DNA from: Thermotogae bacterium
Lineage (GTDB): Bacteria; Thermotogota; Thermotogae; UBA12178
NCBI GenBank assembly: GCA_003641795.1
Contig: QNAP01000043.1
Coordinates: 1-10,586 of the forward strand
Direction of reading: 5' to 3'
DNA length: 10,586 nucleotides
The translations under genes and the position numbers were made by a program. The notes under the pieces are model-generated. The model worked only from the letters and a program-made list of their open reading frames with translations, was not told the DNA's origin and made no database searches. Positions 1-5,678 of this stretch are shown piece after piece (positions within the stretch are counted from its first letter, which is position 1; each line of letters opens with the position of its first letter).

Positions 1-269
1 AGCTCGGACTCCACCAGGGAAATAGAAACGATCTACGCGGTGCGGTTGATCCTGAAGAAGCCTTCTTGCAGATCCAGCGAGTCCTTGCTGGGAAGGGCAG
101 TAAAACGCAAATCGAGACCGTTGCTCTCAACGCCGGTGCGCTCCTCTGGCTTGTTGGCGATGTTTCTACCATAAAAGAAGGTGTCGAAAGGGCGTTGCAT
201 TTGATCCACTCAGGCAAGGCTTTAGATAAGCTGAAGGAGGTAATGGATTATCAACGGCAAGCTCGATGA
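1..269 (+). CDS. trpD: Anthranilate phosphoribosyltransferase, C-terminal part (5' end outside window)
   Basis: TrpD joins anthranilate to PRPP to give phosphoribosyl-anthranilate, the second committed step of tryptophan synthesis. Only the last 88 or so residues are present; the first complete codon begins at base 3 and the TGA stop is at 267-269. The visible part carries the C-terminal TrpD pattern: a DLRGAVDPEEA segment, then VALNAGALLWLVG, then a helix with IHSGKALDKL at the end, which is how this family normally finishes. The last eight codons lie beyond a perfect ribosome binding site (234-241) that serves trpC, so the 3' end of trpD doubles as the trpC initiation region. Position at the head of trpC-F-B-A confirms the assignment. 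Whether trpD is fused to trpG upstream, as in T. maritima, cannot be seen. Confidence 0.9.
   Translation, partial: LGLHQGNRNDLRGAVDPEEAFLQIQRVLAGKGSKTQIETVALNAGALLWLVGDVSTIKEGVERALHLIHSGKALDKLKEVMDYQRQAR
234..241 (+). promoter_or_regulatory. Strong ribosome binding site for trpC
   Basis: AAGGAGGT is a full-length match to the anti-Shine-Dalgarno sequence and lies inside the trpD reading frame. The ATG at 243-245 is only one base downstream and in the trpD frame, so it cannot be the trpC start. In the trpC frame a TAA (241-243) blocks any earlier start. The only possible initiators at usable distance are ATT at 247 (5 bases after the T) and ATC at 250 (8 bases). Both spacings occur elsewhere in the window: 5 before the ATG at 5045 (minus strand), 8 before the starts at 5161 and 5679. 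Confidence 0.75.
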
Positions 270-1026
270 GATCCTCTCACATAAGAAGGCGGAAGTCGAG
301 AAACTCAAGAAGAATGATTTTCTCTCCTCTCGTGAGAGGAATTTCTTCCCCTTGGAGAACGTGTTGAAGCGCAACAGGAAACTCAAAAAGCTCTCGATAA
401 TCGCCGAATTCAAAAGGGCTTCTCCTTCCATGGGGATCATAAACGAATCTGCTGATCTTGAGCTTTATATCGAGATTTATAACAAATACGCGGATGCCGT
501 TAGCGTGCTGACCGATGAGAGATTCTTTCATGGGAGCATAGATTTCGTTGGCACGATCAGGAGGATCTCGCACCTTCCTATACTCGCGAAGGATTTTTAT
601 ATCGATCCCATCCAGATCTACAGGGCCCATCATTACGGCGCCGACGCTGTTTTGATAATTGCAAGGATCTTGGAGCAAGAGAAAATACTGAAACTGTTCG
701 AAACAGCGGAGAAGCTGGGGATGGATTCCGTGGTGGAGGTACACTCCGAGGAGGATCTGAGAAAGGTCTTCAGCGTCATCAAACCTCGGATAGTTGGTGT
801 GAACAGGAGGAACCTTTCTATCTTCAACATCGACAACTCCGTGTTGGATCGGTTACTGCCCATCATACCTGAAGATACCGTAGTGATTGCAGAGAGTGGA
901 ATCCACGATCCTCGTGAACTGAAAGAACTCAGAGGAGAGGTGGATGCAGTGCTGATTGGCACCTCCATAATGCGAGCGGAAGACCCTGAAGCCTTTCTTG
1001 AGGAGCTGAAAAAGTGGTCAGGGTGA
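247..1026 (+). CDS. trpC: Indole-3-glycerol-phosphate synthase with a probable ATT/ATC start
   Basis: TrpC closes the carboxyphenylamino-deoxyribulose phosphate ring to indole-3-glycerol phosphate. The (beta/alpha)8 signatures are all present: IIAEFKRASPS (catalytic Lys near residue 55), ILAKDFYI, ADAVLIIARIL, SVVEVHSEEDL, VGVNRRNLSIF, VIAESGIHDPREL and VLIGTSIM. Starting at ATT 247 or ATC 250 gives about 258-259 residues, close to the roughly 250 usual for the family, and keeps the N-terminal helix (LDEILSHKKAEVEKLK) that precedes strand 1. The only conventional start, TTG at 352, has no ribosome binding site and would remove about 34 residues including that helix, so I reject it. The gene overlaps trpD by about 20 bases and trpF by 13, so translation is probably coupled. 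A trpD-trpC frameshift fusion or a sequencing indel near 245-266 are alternatives to the rare start codon. Confidence 0.88.
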   Translation: MINGKLDEILSHKKAEVEKLKKNDFLSSRERNFFPLENVLKRNRKLKKLSIIAEFKRASPSMGIINESADLELYIEIYNKYADAVSVLTDERFFHGSIDFVGTIRRISHLPILAKDFYIDPIQIYRAHHYGADAVLIIARILEQEKILKLFETAEKLGMDSVVEVHSEEDLRKVFSVIKPRIVGVNRRNLSIFNIDNSVLDRLLPIIPEDTVVIAESGIHDPRELKELRGEVDAVLIGTSIMRAEDPEAFLEELKKWSG

Positions 1027-1631
1027 AGATTTGTGGGATCACGAACCTTCAAGATGGGCTTGGCGCTGTTGAAGCAGGGGCCGATGCTGTAGGGTTCGTC
1101 TTTTACAAAAAGAGCAAAAGGTTCGTCAAACCGGAGGATGCGAAGTCCATCGTGTCAAAGCTACCACCGTTTGTGTACAAAGTCGGAGTCTTCGTTAACG
1201 AAGAGCCCAGGAAGATTCTGGAGATAGTGAAAGAAGTGAAATTGACAGCTGTGCAGCTACATGGTGATGAAAGACCGGACTCGTGTGAGTACCTTGGAAC
1301 CCGGGTAGAGGTTATAAAGGCGTTCAGGATAGCGGAAGAGAAAGATGTCGAAGAAGTTTTCAGGTACAGAGGTATCACACCGCTCTTCGATACGAAGGTT
1401 CCCGAGTACGGAGGTAGTGGCAAGAATTTTGACTGGAAAATCCTGGAACCTTTCAAATCGTGTCTGAAACGCTTCATCGTTTCAGGTGGTCTCAATTCTG
1501 AAAACATTGGAGAAGTTGTGAAGAGACTTTCTCCATACGCTGTTGATGTTTCTTCCGGAGTGGAGGCTTATCCGGGTAGGAAGGATGTCGAAAAGATGCG
1601 AGCCTTTGTGAGAAATGCGAAGGGGTTATGA
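1014..1631 (+). CDS. trpF: Phosphoribosylanthranilate isomerase
   Basis: TrpF performs the Amadori rearrangement of N-(5'-phosphoribosyl)anthranilate, supplying the substrate of TrpC. The 205-residue protein is a single TIM barrel. KICGIT at the N-terminus places the catalytic base Cys7, and LFDTKVPEYGGSGK places the catalytic acid Asp126; these numbers match the T. maritima enzyme. AVQLHGDE, FIVSGGLNSENI and AVDVSSGVEAYPGRKD (phosphate-binding end) complete the family pattern. The GTG start at 1014 lies 7 bases after AGGAGC (1001-1006) inside the trpC coding sequence; a second GTG at 1023 would lose the first residues of strand 1 and is less likely. It overlaps trpC by 13 bases. The length equals the monofunctional thermophile enzyme and there is no fusion to trpC as in E. 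coli. Confidence 0.96.
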   Translation: MVRVKICGITNLQDGLGAVEAGADAVGFVFYKKSKRFVKPEDAKSIVSKLPPFVYKVGVFVNEEPRKILEIVKEVKLTAVQLHGDERPDSCEYLGTRVEVIKAFRIAEEKDVEEVFRYRGITPLFDTKVPEYGGSGKNFDWKILEPFKSCLKRFIVSGGLNSENIGEVVKRLSPYAVDVSSGVEAYPGRKDVEKMRAFVRNAKGL

Positions 1632-1635
1632 GAAG

Positions 1636-2808
1636 ATGGAGCGGTATTTTGGAGATTATGGGGGACAGTTCGTTCCAGAGATCCTCATGCCAGCTTTGAA
1701 CGAGCTCGAGGAAGCGTACGACCGCGTCGTGAAGGACGAAAGCTTCTGGAAAGAGTATAGGAGCCTACTTGAAAATTACGCGGGACGTCCCACACCGCTT
1801 TACCTTGCCAAACAACTCAGCGAGAAGTACGAAGCGAGGATCTACTTGAAGCGGGAAGATCTGCTCCACACAGGGGCGCACAAGATCAACAACGCTATCG
1901 GACAAGTACTGCTGGCTAAATGCATGGGCAAGAAAAGGGTCATCGCCGAGACGGGTGCTGGTCAACATGGGGTGGCCACCGCCACAGCTGCTGCACTTTT
2001 CGGTTTGGAATGCGCGATATACATGGGCAGCGAGGACATGGAGCGGCAAAGGCCCAATGTGGAGAGGATGGCTCTCCTCGGTGCGAAAGTGGTACCCGTC
2101 GGGACGGGTAGCAAGACGCTCAAAGACGCCATAAACGAAGCAATGAGGGATTGGATCACGAATCTCCAAACTACCTACTACGTTATAGGTTCAGTGGTCG
2201 GGCCGTATCCTTACCCTGTGATCGTGAGAAATTTCCAAAAGGTCATAGGTGAAGAAACTAAGGCCCAGGTCTTGGAAGTCGAAGGTAACCTGCCTGACTA
2301 CGTCCTCGCTTGTGTGGGAGGGGGAAGCAATGCAGCGGGGATGTTCTATCCTTTCATAGACGAAAACGTCAAGCTCATTGGTGTGGAAGCAGGCGGGAAA
2401 GGTCCAAACACGGATGAACACGCGGCTTCTCTTCTGAAAGGAAAGATCGGTTATCTCCACGGAAGCAAGACGATGGTCTTGCAAGATCAATGGGGTCAGA
2501 TAAAGGTAACTCACTCGATCTCTGCAGGGTTGGATTATCCAGGTGTCGGCCCCGAACACACCTTTTGGAAGGAAACCGGGAGAGTTCAATACGAGGCGGT
2601 GACAGACGAAGAGGCGCTGGAGGCCTTCTTGGAATTATCGCGTTTGGAGGGTATCGTTCCAGCTTTGGAAAGTGCTCATGCCCTCGCTTTTGTCAAGCGA
2701 CTGCGAGATCGAGAAGGGAAAACGATCGTGGTAAATCTTTCAGGAAGAGGAGACAAGGATCTGGAAAGTGTGTTGAATAATCCCTATGTGCGGGAGAGGA
2801 TCTTATGA
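1636..2808 (+). CDS. trpB: Tryptophan synthase beta chain
   Basis: TrpB condenses indole with serine to tryptophan using pyridoxal phosphate. The protein begins MERYFGDYGGQFVPE and has 390 residues. HTGAHKINNAIGQ carries the Schiff-base lysine (K83), AETGAGQHG the catalytic glutamate (E105) that activates indole, and CVGGGSNAAG is the cofactor-phosphate loop; SAGLDYPGVGPEH and NLSGRGDKD are further TrpB1 signatures. This is the canonical TrpB1 type that pairs with TrpA, not the longer TrpB2. An ATG at 1615 in the same frame would add 7 residues but has no ribosome binding site; the chosen ATG at 1636 has AAGGGGT 10 bases upstream and matches the N-terminus of known homologues. The start lies 4 bases after the trpF stop, and the gene end overlaps trpA by the ATGA motif. 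Confidence 0.97.
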   Translation: MERYFGDYGGQFVPEILMPALNELEEAYDRVVKDESFWKEYRSLLENYAGRPTPLYLAKQLSEKYEARIYLKREDLLHTGAHKINNAIGQVLLAKCMGKKRVIAETGAGQHGVATATAAALFGLECAIYMGSEDMERQRPNVERMALLGAKVVPVGTGSKTLKDAINEAMRDWITNLQTTYYVIGSVVGPYPYPVIVRNFQKVIGEETKAQVLEVEGNLPDYVLACVGGGSNAAGMFYPFIDENVKLIGVEAGGKGPNTDEHAASLLKGKIGYLHGSKTMVLQDQWGQIKVTHSISAGLDYPGVGPEHTFWKETGRVQYEAVTDEEALEAFLELSRLEGIVPALESAHALAFVKRLRDREGKTIVVNLSGRGDKDLESVLNNPYVRERIL

Positions 2809-3524
2809 AGGACTTTGTGGCCTACATTCCGGTTGGATATCCGGACATGGAAGTGACCGTTCGGGTTCTCAAGGTTCTCGACACACTGCCGGTAAAAGCG
2901 GTGGAACTTGGGATACCCTTTTCAGATCCCATCGCCGACGGACCGGTGATTCAAACCGCTCACGCCATAGCTCTGAAAAATGGAGTGACCTTGGAACGGG
3001 TTTTAAACATGATTTCCAAAATAAAGGTGCGATACGGCATCTATGTGATGAGTTACCTTAACGTGCTTCTGCGTTTCCCTTCAGGTGTGAATGAGCTGGT
3101 CAGGAGACTCCATAATCTTGGTGTTCAAGGTCTCATCATACCGGATCTTCCCTTGAAAGAAATGGACAACGTGCAGATAGACTTTCCCTTGGTTCCTTTC
3201 GTTGCCCCCAACACGAAGGATGAAGAGATTCGCCGGATAAACGAGATGGAGGCCCCTTTCGTCTACTACATTTCCAGATTCGGCGTCACAGGTACGAGAT
3301 GGGACCTACCGTTTCTTGACCACATCGAGAAGGTCAAAAAGACCGTCAACAAGCTTCTCTACGTGGGATTTGGAATATCCAGACCAGAGCAAGTAAAAGC
3401 GGTATGGAAAGTGGCAGATGGCGTTATTGTGGGAAGTGCCCTGGTCAAGATCATGGAAAAGTTTCCAGCTTCAGAGATTCCATCGCAGATCGAAAAAGCG
3501 ATCGAAGAGCTCCTGGAAGTGTAG
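2805..3524 (+). CDS. trpA: Tryptophan synthase alpha chain
   Basis: TrpA cleaves indole-3-glycerol phosphate to indole and glyceraldehyde-3-phosphate and channels indole to TrpB. The segment VELGIPFSDPIADGP contains both catalytic acids: E34 (E49 in E. coli) and D45 (D60). YISRFGVTGTR, GFGISRPEQV and DGVIVGSALV are the remaining barrel and phosphate-site motifs. At 239 residues it lacks the roughly 15-residue N-terminal extension of the E. coli protein, as expected for Thermotoga-type TrpA. The ATG overlaps the trpB stop (ATGA, 2805-2808) and is preceded by GAGAGGA, which fits coupled 1:1 synthesis of the alpha and beta chains. It is the last gene of the operon; its TAG stop is only 3 bases from the stop of the oppositely oriented pheA-type gene, so no room remains for a separate terminator. 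Confidence 0.96.
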   Translation: MKDFVAYIPVGYPDMEVTVRVLKVLDTLPVKAVELGIPFSDPIADGPVIQTAHAIALKNGVTLERVLNMISKIKVRYGIYVMSYLNVLLRFPSGVNELVRRLHNLGVQGLIIPDLPLKEMDNVQIDFPLVPFVAPNTKDEEIRRINEMEAPFVYYISRFGVTGTRWDLPFLDHIEKVKKTVNKLLYVGFGISRPEQVKAVWKVADGVIVGSALVKIMEKFPASEIPSQIEKAIEELLEV

Positions 3525-3556
3525 GAATCATTCGTACACGTTCAGGCTTTCGATCG
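3493..3556 (-). terminator. Imperfect hairpin over the trpA/pheA junction, with minus-strand T-run
   Basis: An outer stem pairs CGATCGAA (3499-3506) with TTCGATCG (3549-3556). It continues inward through short paired blocks with single or double bulges (AGC/GCT, CTG/CAG, AA/TT). At the centre is a 21-base near-palindrome (3519-3539, one mismatch pair, centre C3529) that contains both stop codons. Read on the minus strand, the outer stem is followed directly by CTTTTT (3498-3493), so it resembles an intrinsic terminator for the pheA-type gene placed inside trpA. On the plus strand no T-run follows, so it is at best a weak terminator or a 3'-end protecting structure for the trp mRNA. Stem quality was judged by eye, without energy calculation. 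Confidence 0.45.
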
Positions 3557-5045
3557 TGTCGAAGACGCCGATAACCTTGTAGAAAGCGGTGACTTCGCGC
3601 AATTCTTTGAGATCTTCTTCGCTTAGAGGTGCTTCAACCTCCACAAAGAAAACGTAATCTCCCAAAACAGTCTTTGCTGGGCGAGATTCGAGCTTTCTGA
3701 GGTTGAAACCCTTCCTTTGAAAGACTTCTAAAGCATCTTTCAGTGAGCCCGGTCGGTCTTCAACGCTGAAGAATAGAGAAGTGATCCTGCCGCAGGTCTT
3801 TCCCGTTCGCTTTCTGATGATGTAAAACCTCGTGATGTTCTCCTTTTTCAAATCCTGTATGCCTTTTCTCAGTACGTAGAGTTTGTGCAATCTTGCCCCG
3901 TTTTCCGACATTATCGCGGCGGAGTAATCGTCGAGCAAATTGACCGCATCGCTGGTGGAGGAGGTGTAGCGGATCTCCGCGTTTGAGAGATAATTATTCA
4001 AAAAGCCCATACATTGAGCCACAGCCTGGGGGTGCGATAATACACGCTTTATATCGTTCAACTTTAGTCTTCTCCTGGCCACCAAACACTGGTTTATCTC
4101 GAGATTCGACTCACCGAAGACTTCCACATCGTGGTTCAACAAGGCGTCCAAAACGGGAAAAACCGTCCCGTTCGTGGAGTTCTCAATGGGTGCTATACCA
4201 TAGTCCACTTCTCCACTTTCAACGAGTTTGATGATCTCGTCCGTGGTGAAACAGTAACGAAGAGGCACCCTCGATCCCACAAGCTTGAGCCCCATCTCTT
4301 CACTGAAACTCCCCTTGGGGCCGAGAATCGCAACGGTTCTGGATATACCGAGAGCCTTATATTCTTCTTCTTTCGTGAGTTTCATGATGAGCTCGAATAT
4401 CTCCTTCGTGAGTAACGGGTTCAGTGAAGTCTCGGAAAGAATCTCTCTCATCTTTTCTTCTTCGACTTCTCTGACTTCGATGGCTTCATTCATCTTGGAT
4501 TTTCTACGTGCGATCTTCTGCGCGATTTCAATTCTTCTTTCCAGTAATTTGAGTATAAAACGGTCTATAGATCTTATCGAGTTTCTCATTTGGTCCACAC
4601 CCTCCAGTACTTGATCCTCCACCAGCCACTTTTGATATTCGTGGAGGTTCATCTCCACCACCTTCGATCCGCTTTTCGCGAATGCATCCAGAATGATTTT
4701 TTCTTCGCGTTTTCCGGATTTTCTCACCACCACCACGTCGGTAATCTTAGATTCGATAGTCATCAGAGGGTATATGCTGAAATAATCAAACCCAGTTCCC
4801 TCAAGCATCGGAATCGTCAAATCTTTCTCTTGTAAGGTATCAACGAGCAGAGCATCTCTTCTCGCTTTATGAGAGACTTCCCTCAGTGCGCGCTCAAAAA
4901 AATCCCACGGAACACAGATGAAGAGAACATCAAAACTGGAGATGGCAACGCTCTCGTTGTATCGTTCAACGGAGTGGCCTTCCCCGCAGAAGAGTTCGTA
5001 GAGGAGCGAGCCCATCGATTCGTCTCCATAAATCAGTATTCTCAT
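3528..5045 (-). CDS. pheA: Chorismate mutase / prephenate dehydratase with degenerate TyrA-like N-terminal domain
   Basis: A 505-residue fusion that should convert chorismate to prephenate and then phenylpyruvate for phenylalanine. Residues 1-150 resemble the Rossmann half of prephenate dehydrogenase, but the helical C-terminal half is missing. The nucleotide loop reads GDESMG instead of GxGxMG, and the catalytic HP motif reads YP (92-93). Residues 151-231 are an AroQ chorismate mutase with R154, R171, K182 and E197 in place. Residues 236-411 are prephenate dehydratase with GPKGSFSE, PIENS (286-290) and the catalytic NITRF (403-407). Residues 420-505 are an ACT domain with GSLK and ESRP (453-456), so feedback by phenylalanine is likely. 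The ATG at 5045 follows GGAGGT by 5 bases; a longer frame to 5105 runs through promoter sequence and is rejected. The domain order matches the TyrA-CM-PheA fusion of Archaeoglobus fulgidus. The TyrA part is probably structural or regulatory rather than catalytic. Confidence 0.9.
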   Translation of the reverse strand: MRILIYGDESMGSLLYELFCGEGHSVERYNESVAISSFDVLFICVPWDFFERALREVSHKARRDALLVDTLQEKDLTIPMLEGTGFDYFSIYPLMTIESKITDVVVVRKSGKREEKIILDAFAKSGSKVVEMNLHEYQKWLVEDQVLEGVDQMRNSIRSIDRFILKLLERRIEIAQKIARRKSKMNEAIEVREVEEEKMREILSETSLNPLLTKEIFELIMKLTKEEEYKALGISRTVAILGPKGSFSEEMGLKLVGSRVPLRYCFTTDEIIKLVESGEVDYGIAPIENSTNGTVFPVLDALLNHDVEVFGESNLEINQCLVARRRLKLNDIKRVLSHPQAVAQCMGFLNNYLSNAEIRYTSSTSDAVNLLDDYSAAIMSENGARLHKLYVLRKGIQDLKKENITRFYIIRKRTGKTCGRITSLFFSVEDRPGSLKDALEVFQRKGFNLRKLESRPAKTVLGDYVFFVEVEAPLSEEDLKELREVTAFYKVIGVFDTIESLNVYE

Positions 5046-5073
5046 CTTGCACCTCCAGCTCGGCTTTCCAGTT

Positions 5074-5079
5074 ATTATA
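5074..5079 (-). promoter_or_regulatory. Probable -10 box of the pheA-type gene
   Basis: Read on the minus strand this is a perfect TATAAT, preceded by CTTG. It lies 28 bases from the ATG at 5045 with the ribosome binding site GGAGGT (5056-5051) between them, giving a short leader of about 20 bases. No good TTGACA-like -35 is seen at 16-18 bases distance (GTAGGT at 17). The match could be chance in an AT-rich gap, but the position is right. Confidence 0.5.
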
Positions 5080-5119
5080 CAAGATCTACGCGCGAGACCT
5101 ACCACACTCGTCTACGTTG

Positions 5120-5125
5120 TATAAT
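5120..5125 (+). promoter_or_regulatory. Probable -10 box of the kinase/PLP-enzyme operon
   Basis: A perfect TATAAT preceded by GTTG, 35 bases before the TTG start at 5161. The expected transcript begins near 5132, leaving a short leader with the ribosome binding site. There is no recognisable -35 at the usual distance. With a 17-base spacer its -35 would fall on 5097-5102, exactly the bases that would hold the -35 of the divergent promoter, so the two promoters could compete or share a regulator. Confidence 0.5.
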
Positions 5126-5145
5126 GAAGACTGAAAATCAAAATC

Positions 5146-5153
5146 GGGAGGTG
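5146..5153 (+). promoter_or_regulatory. Ribosome binding site that fixes the TTG start at 5161
   Basis: GGGAGGTG. In the frame of the downstream gene a TGA lies at 5152-5154, inside this site, so no earlier start is possible. The ATG at 5157-5159 is in another frame, runs into a stop after about 18 codons and lies too close. The TTG at 5161 sits 7-8 bases downstream, the ideal distance. Confidence 0.8.
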
Positions 5154-5160
5154 AACATGC

Positions 5161-5664
5161 TTGCCTGGCGATCTGCATTACAGCTTGGAGATTGTCACTC
5201 TGGATATTCCTGAAGGGTGTAACGTGATCCTCGGACAGACTCACTTCATAAAGACAGTGGAAGATCTCTACGAGGTGATCGTCACTACGAACTCTTCCAT
5301 GAAGTTTGGCATCGCTTTCAACGAAGCCAGCGGGCCGTGTCTCATACGGTACGATGGTAACGATGACGGACTCATTAAGAAAGCCACGGAAGCAGCTGAG
5401 AAGATCGGTGCAGGGCATGTTTTCGTTATCTACCTTCAAGATGGTTACCCGATAAACATCATGAACCAAATAAAGAACGTCCAGGAAGTCTGCCGTATCT
5501 TCGCCGCCACAGCGAACCCTCTCCAGGTTGTTGTGGTGCAAACAGAGCAAGGCCGAGGCGTTCTCGGCGTAGTGGATGGCTTCTCTCCCAAAGGTGTGGA
5601 AGGTCAAGAAGATAAGGAAAAGAGGCGAAGTTTTTTGAGGGATATCACCAAATACAAAAAATGA
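5161..5664 (+). CDS. Adenosine-specific kinase family protein (COG1839 type)
   Basis: This 167-residue protein matches the small, widely conserved family known from a Pyrobaculum aerophilum structure as adenosine-specific kinases with a stably phosphorylated histidine. The recognisable core is GQTHFIKTVEDLYE (residues 25-38), FGIAFNEASG (49-58), GAGHVFVIYLQDGYPINIMN (83-102), NVQEVCRIFAATANPLQVVV and a GRGVLGVVDG loop (131-140). H28 and H86 are the conserved histidines; I cannot say which is phosphorylated. There is no signal peptide or membrane segment, so it is cytosolic. The C-terminus is a charged tail (KGVEGQEDKEKRR). The TTG start is forced by a stop inside the ribosome binding site. 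It is the first gene of a two-gene operon: its TGA (5662-5664) lies 14 bases before the PLP-enzyme start. The physiological substrate of this family is not settled; the name reflects nucleotide specificity rather than a proven pathway. Confidence 0.85.
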   Translation: MPGDLHYSLEIVTLDIPEGCNVILGQTHFIKTVEDLYEVIVTTNSSMKFGIAFNEASGPCLIRYDGNDDGLIKKATEAAEKIGAGHVFVIYLQDGYPINIMNQIKNVQEVCRIFAATANPLQVVVVQTEQGRGVLGVVDGFSPKGVEGQEDKEKRRSFLRDITKYKK

Positions 5665-5670
5665 GGAGGT
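5663..5670 (+). promoter_or_regulatory. Ribosome binding site that selects the ATG at 5679
   Basis: GAGGAGGT overlaps the TGA stop of the kinase gene and stands 8 bases before the ATG at 5679. The in-frame ATG at 5661 lies before this site and has none of its own, so the shorter protein is the likely product. The overlap with the upstream stop suggests translational coupling. Confidence 0.8.
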
Positions 5671-5678
5671 ACAAAGGA

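Noticed and set aside
352..1026. trpC starting at TTG 352
   Set aside because: No ribosome binding site, and it would remove about 34 residues including the N-terminal helix that the in-frame upstream sequence encodes well.
1615..1635. ATG at 1615 as the trpB start
   Set aside because: No ribosome binding site; it adds seven residues not expected in TrpB, and ATG 1636 is correctly spaced from AAGGGGT.
1765..2589. Long open frames on the minus strand opposite trpB
   Set aside because: They are shadows of strongly conserved TrpB codons, show no recognisable family and no ribosome binding site.
5046..5105. N-terminal extension of the pheA-type protein to 5105
   Set aside because: It would translate through the ribosome binding site and the likely -10 box; ATG 5045 has GGAGGT at the right distance and begins the Rossmann strand directly.
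5085..5116. Repeated TCTACG (5085-5090 and 5111-5116) in the divergent promoter region
   Set aside because: A six-base repeat with poor flanking similarity is easily chance; not enough to call an operator.
5086..5607. 173-codon open frame opposite the kinase-family gene
   Set aside because: It lies entirely opposite a recognised conserved protein and the promoter region, with low-plausibility composition and no family match.
5661..5678. ATG at 5661 as the PLP-enzyme start
   Set aside because: It precedes the ribosome binding site and would make residues from the Shine-Dalgarno sequence itself (RRY); ATG 5679 is correctly spaced.
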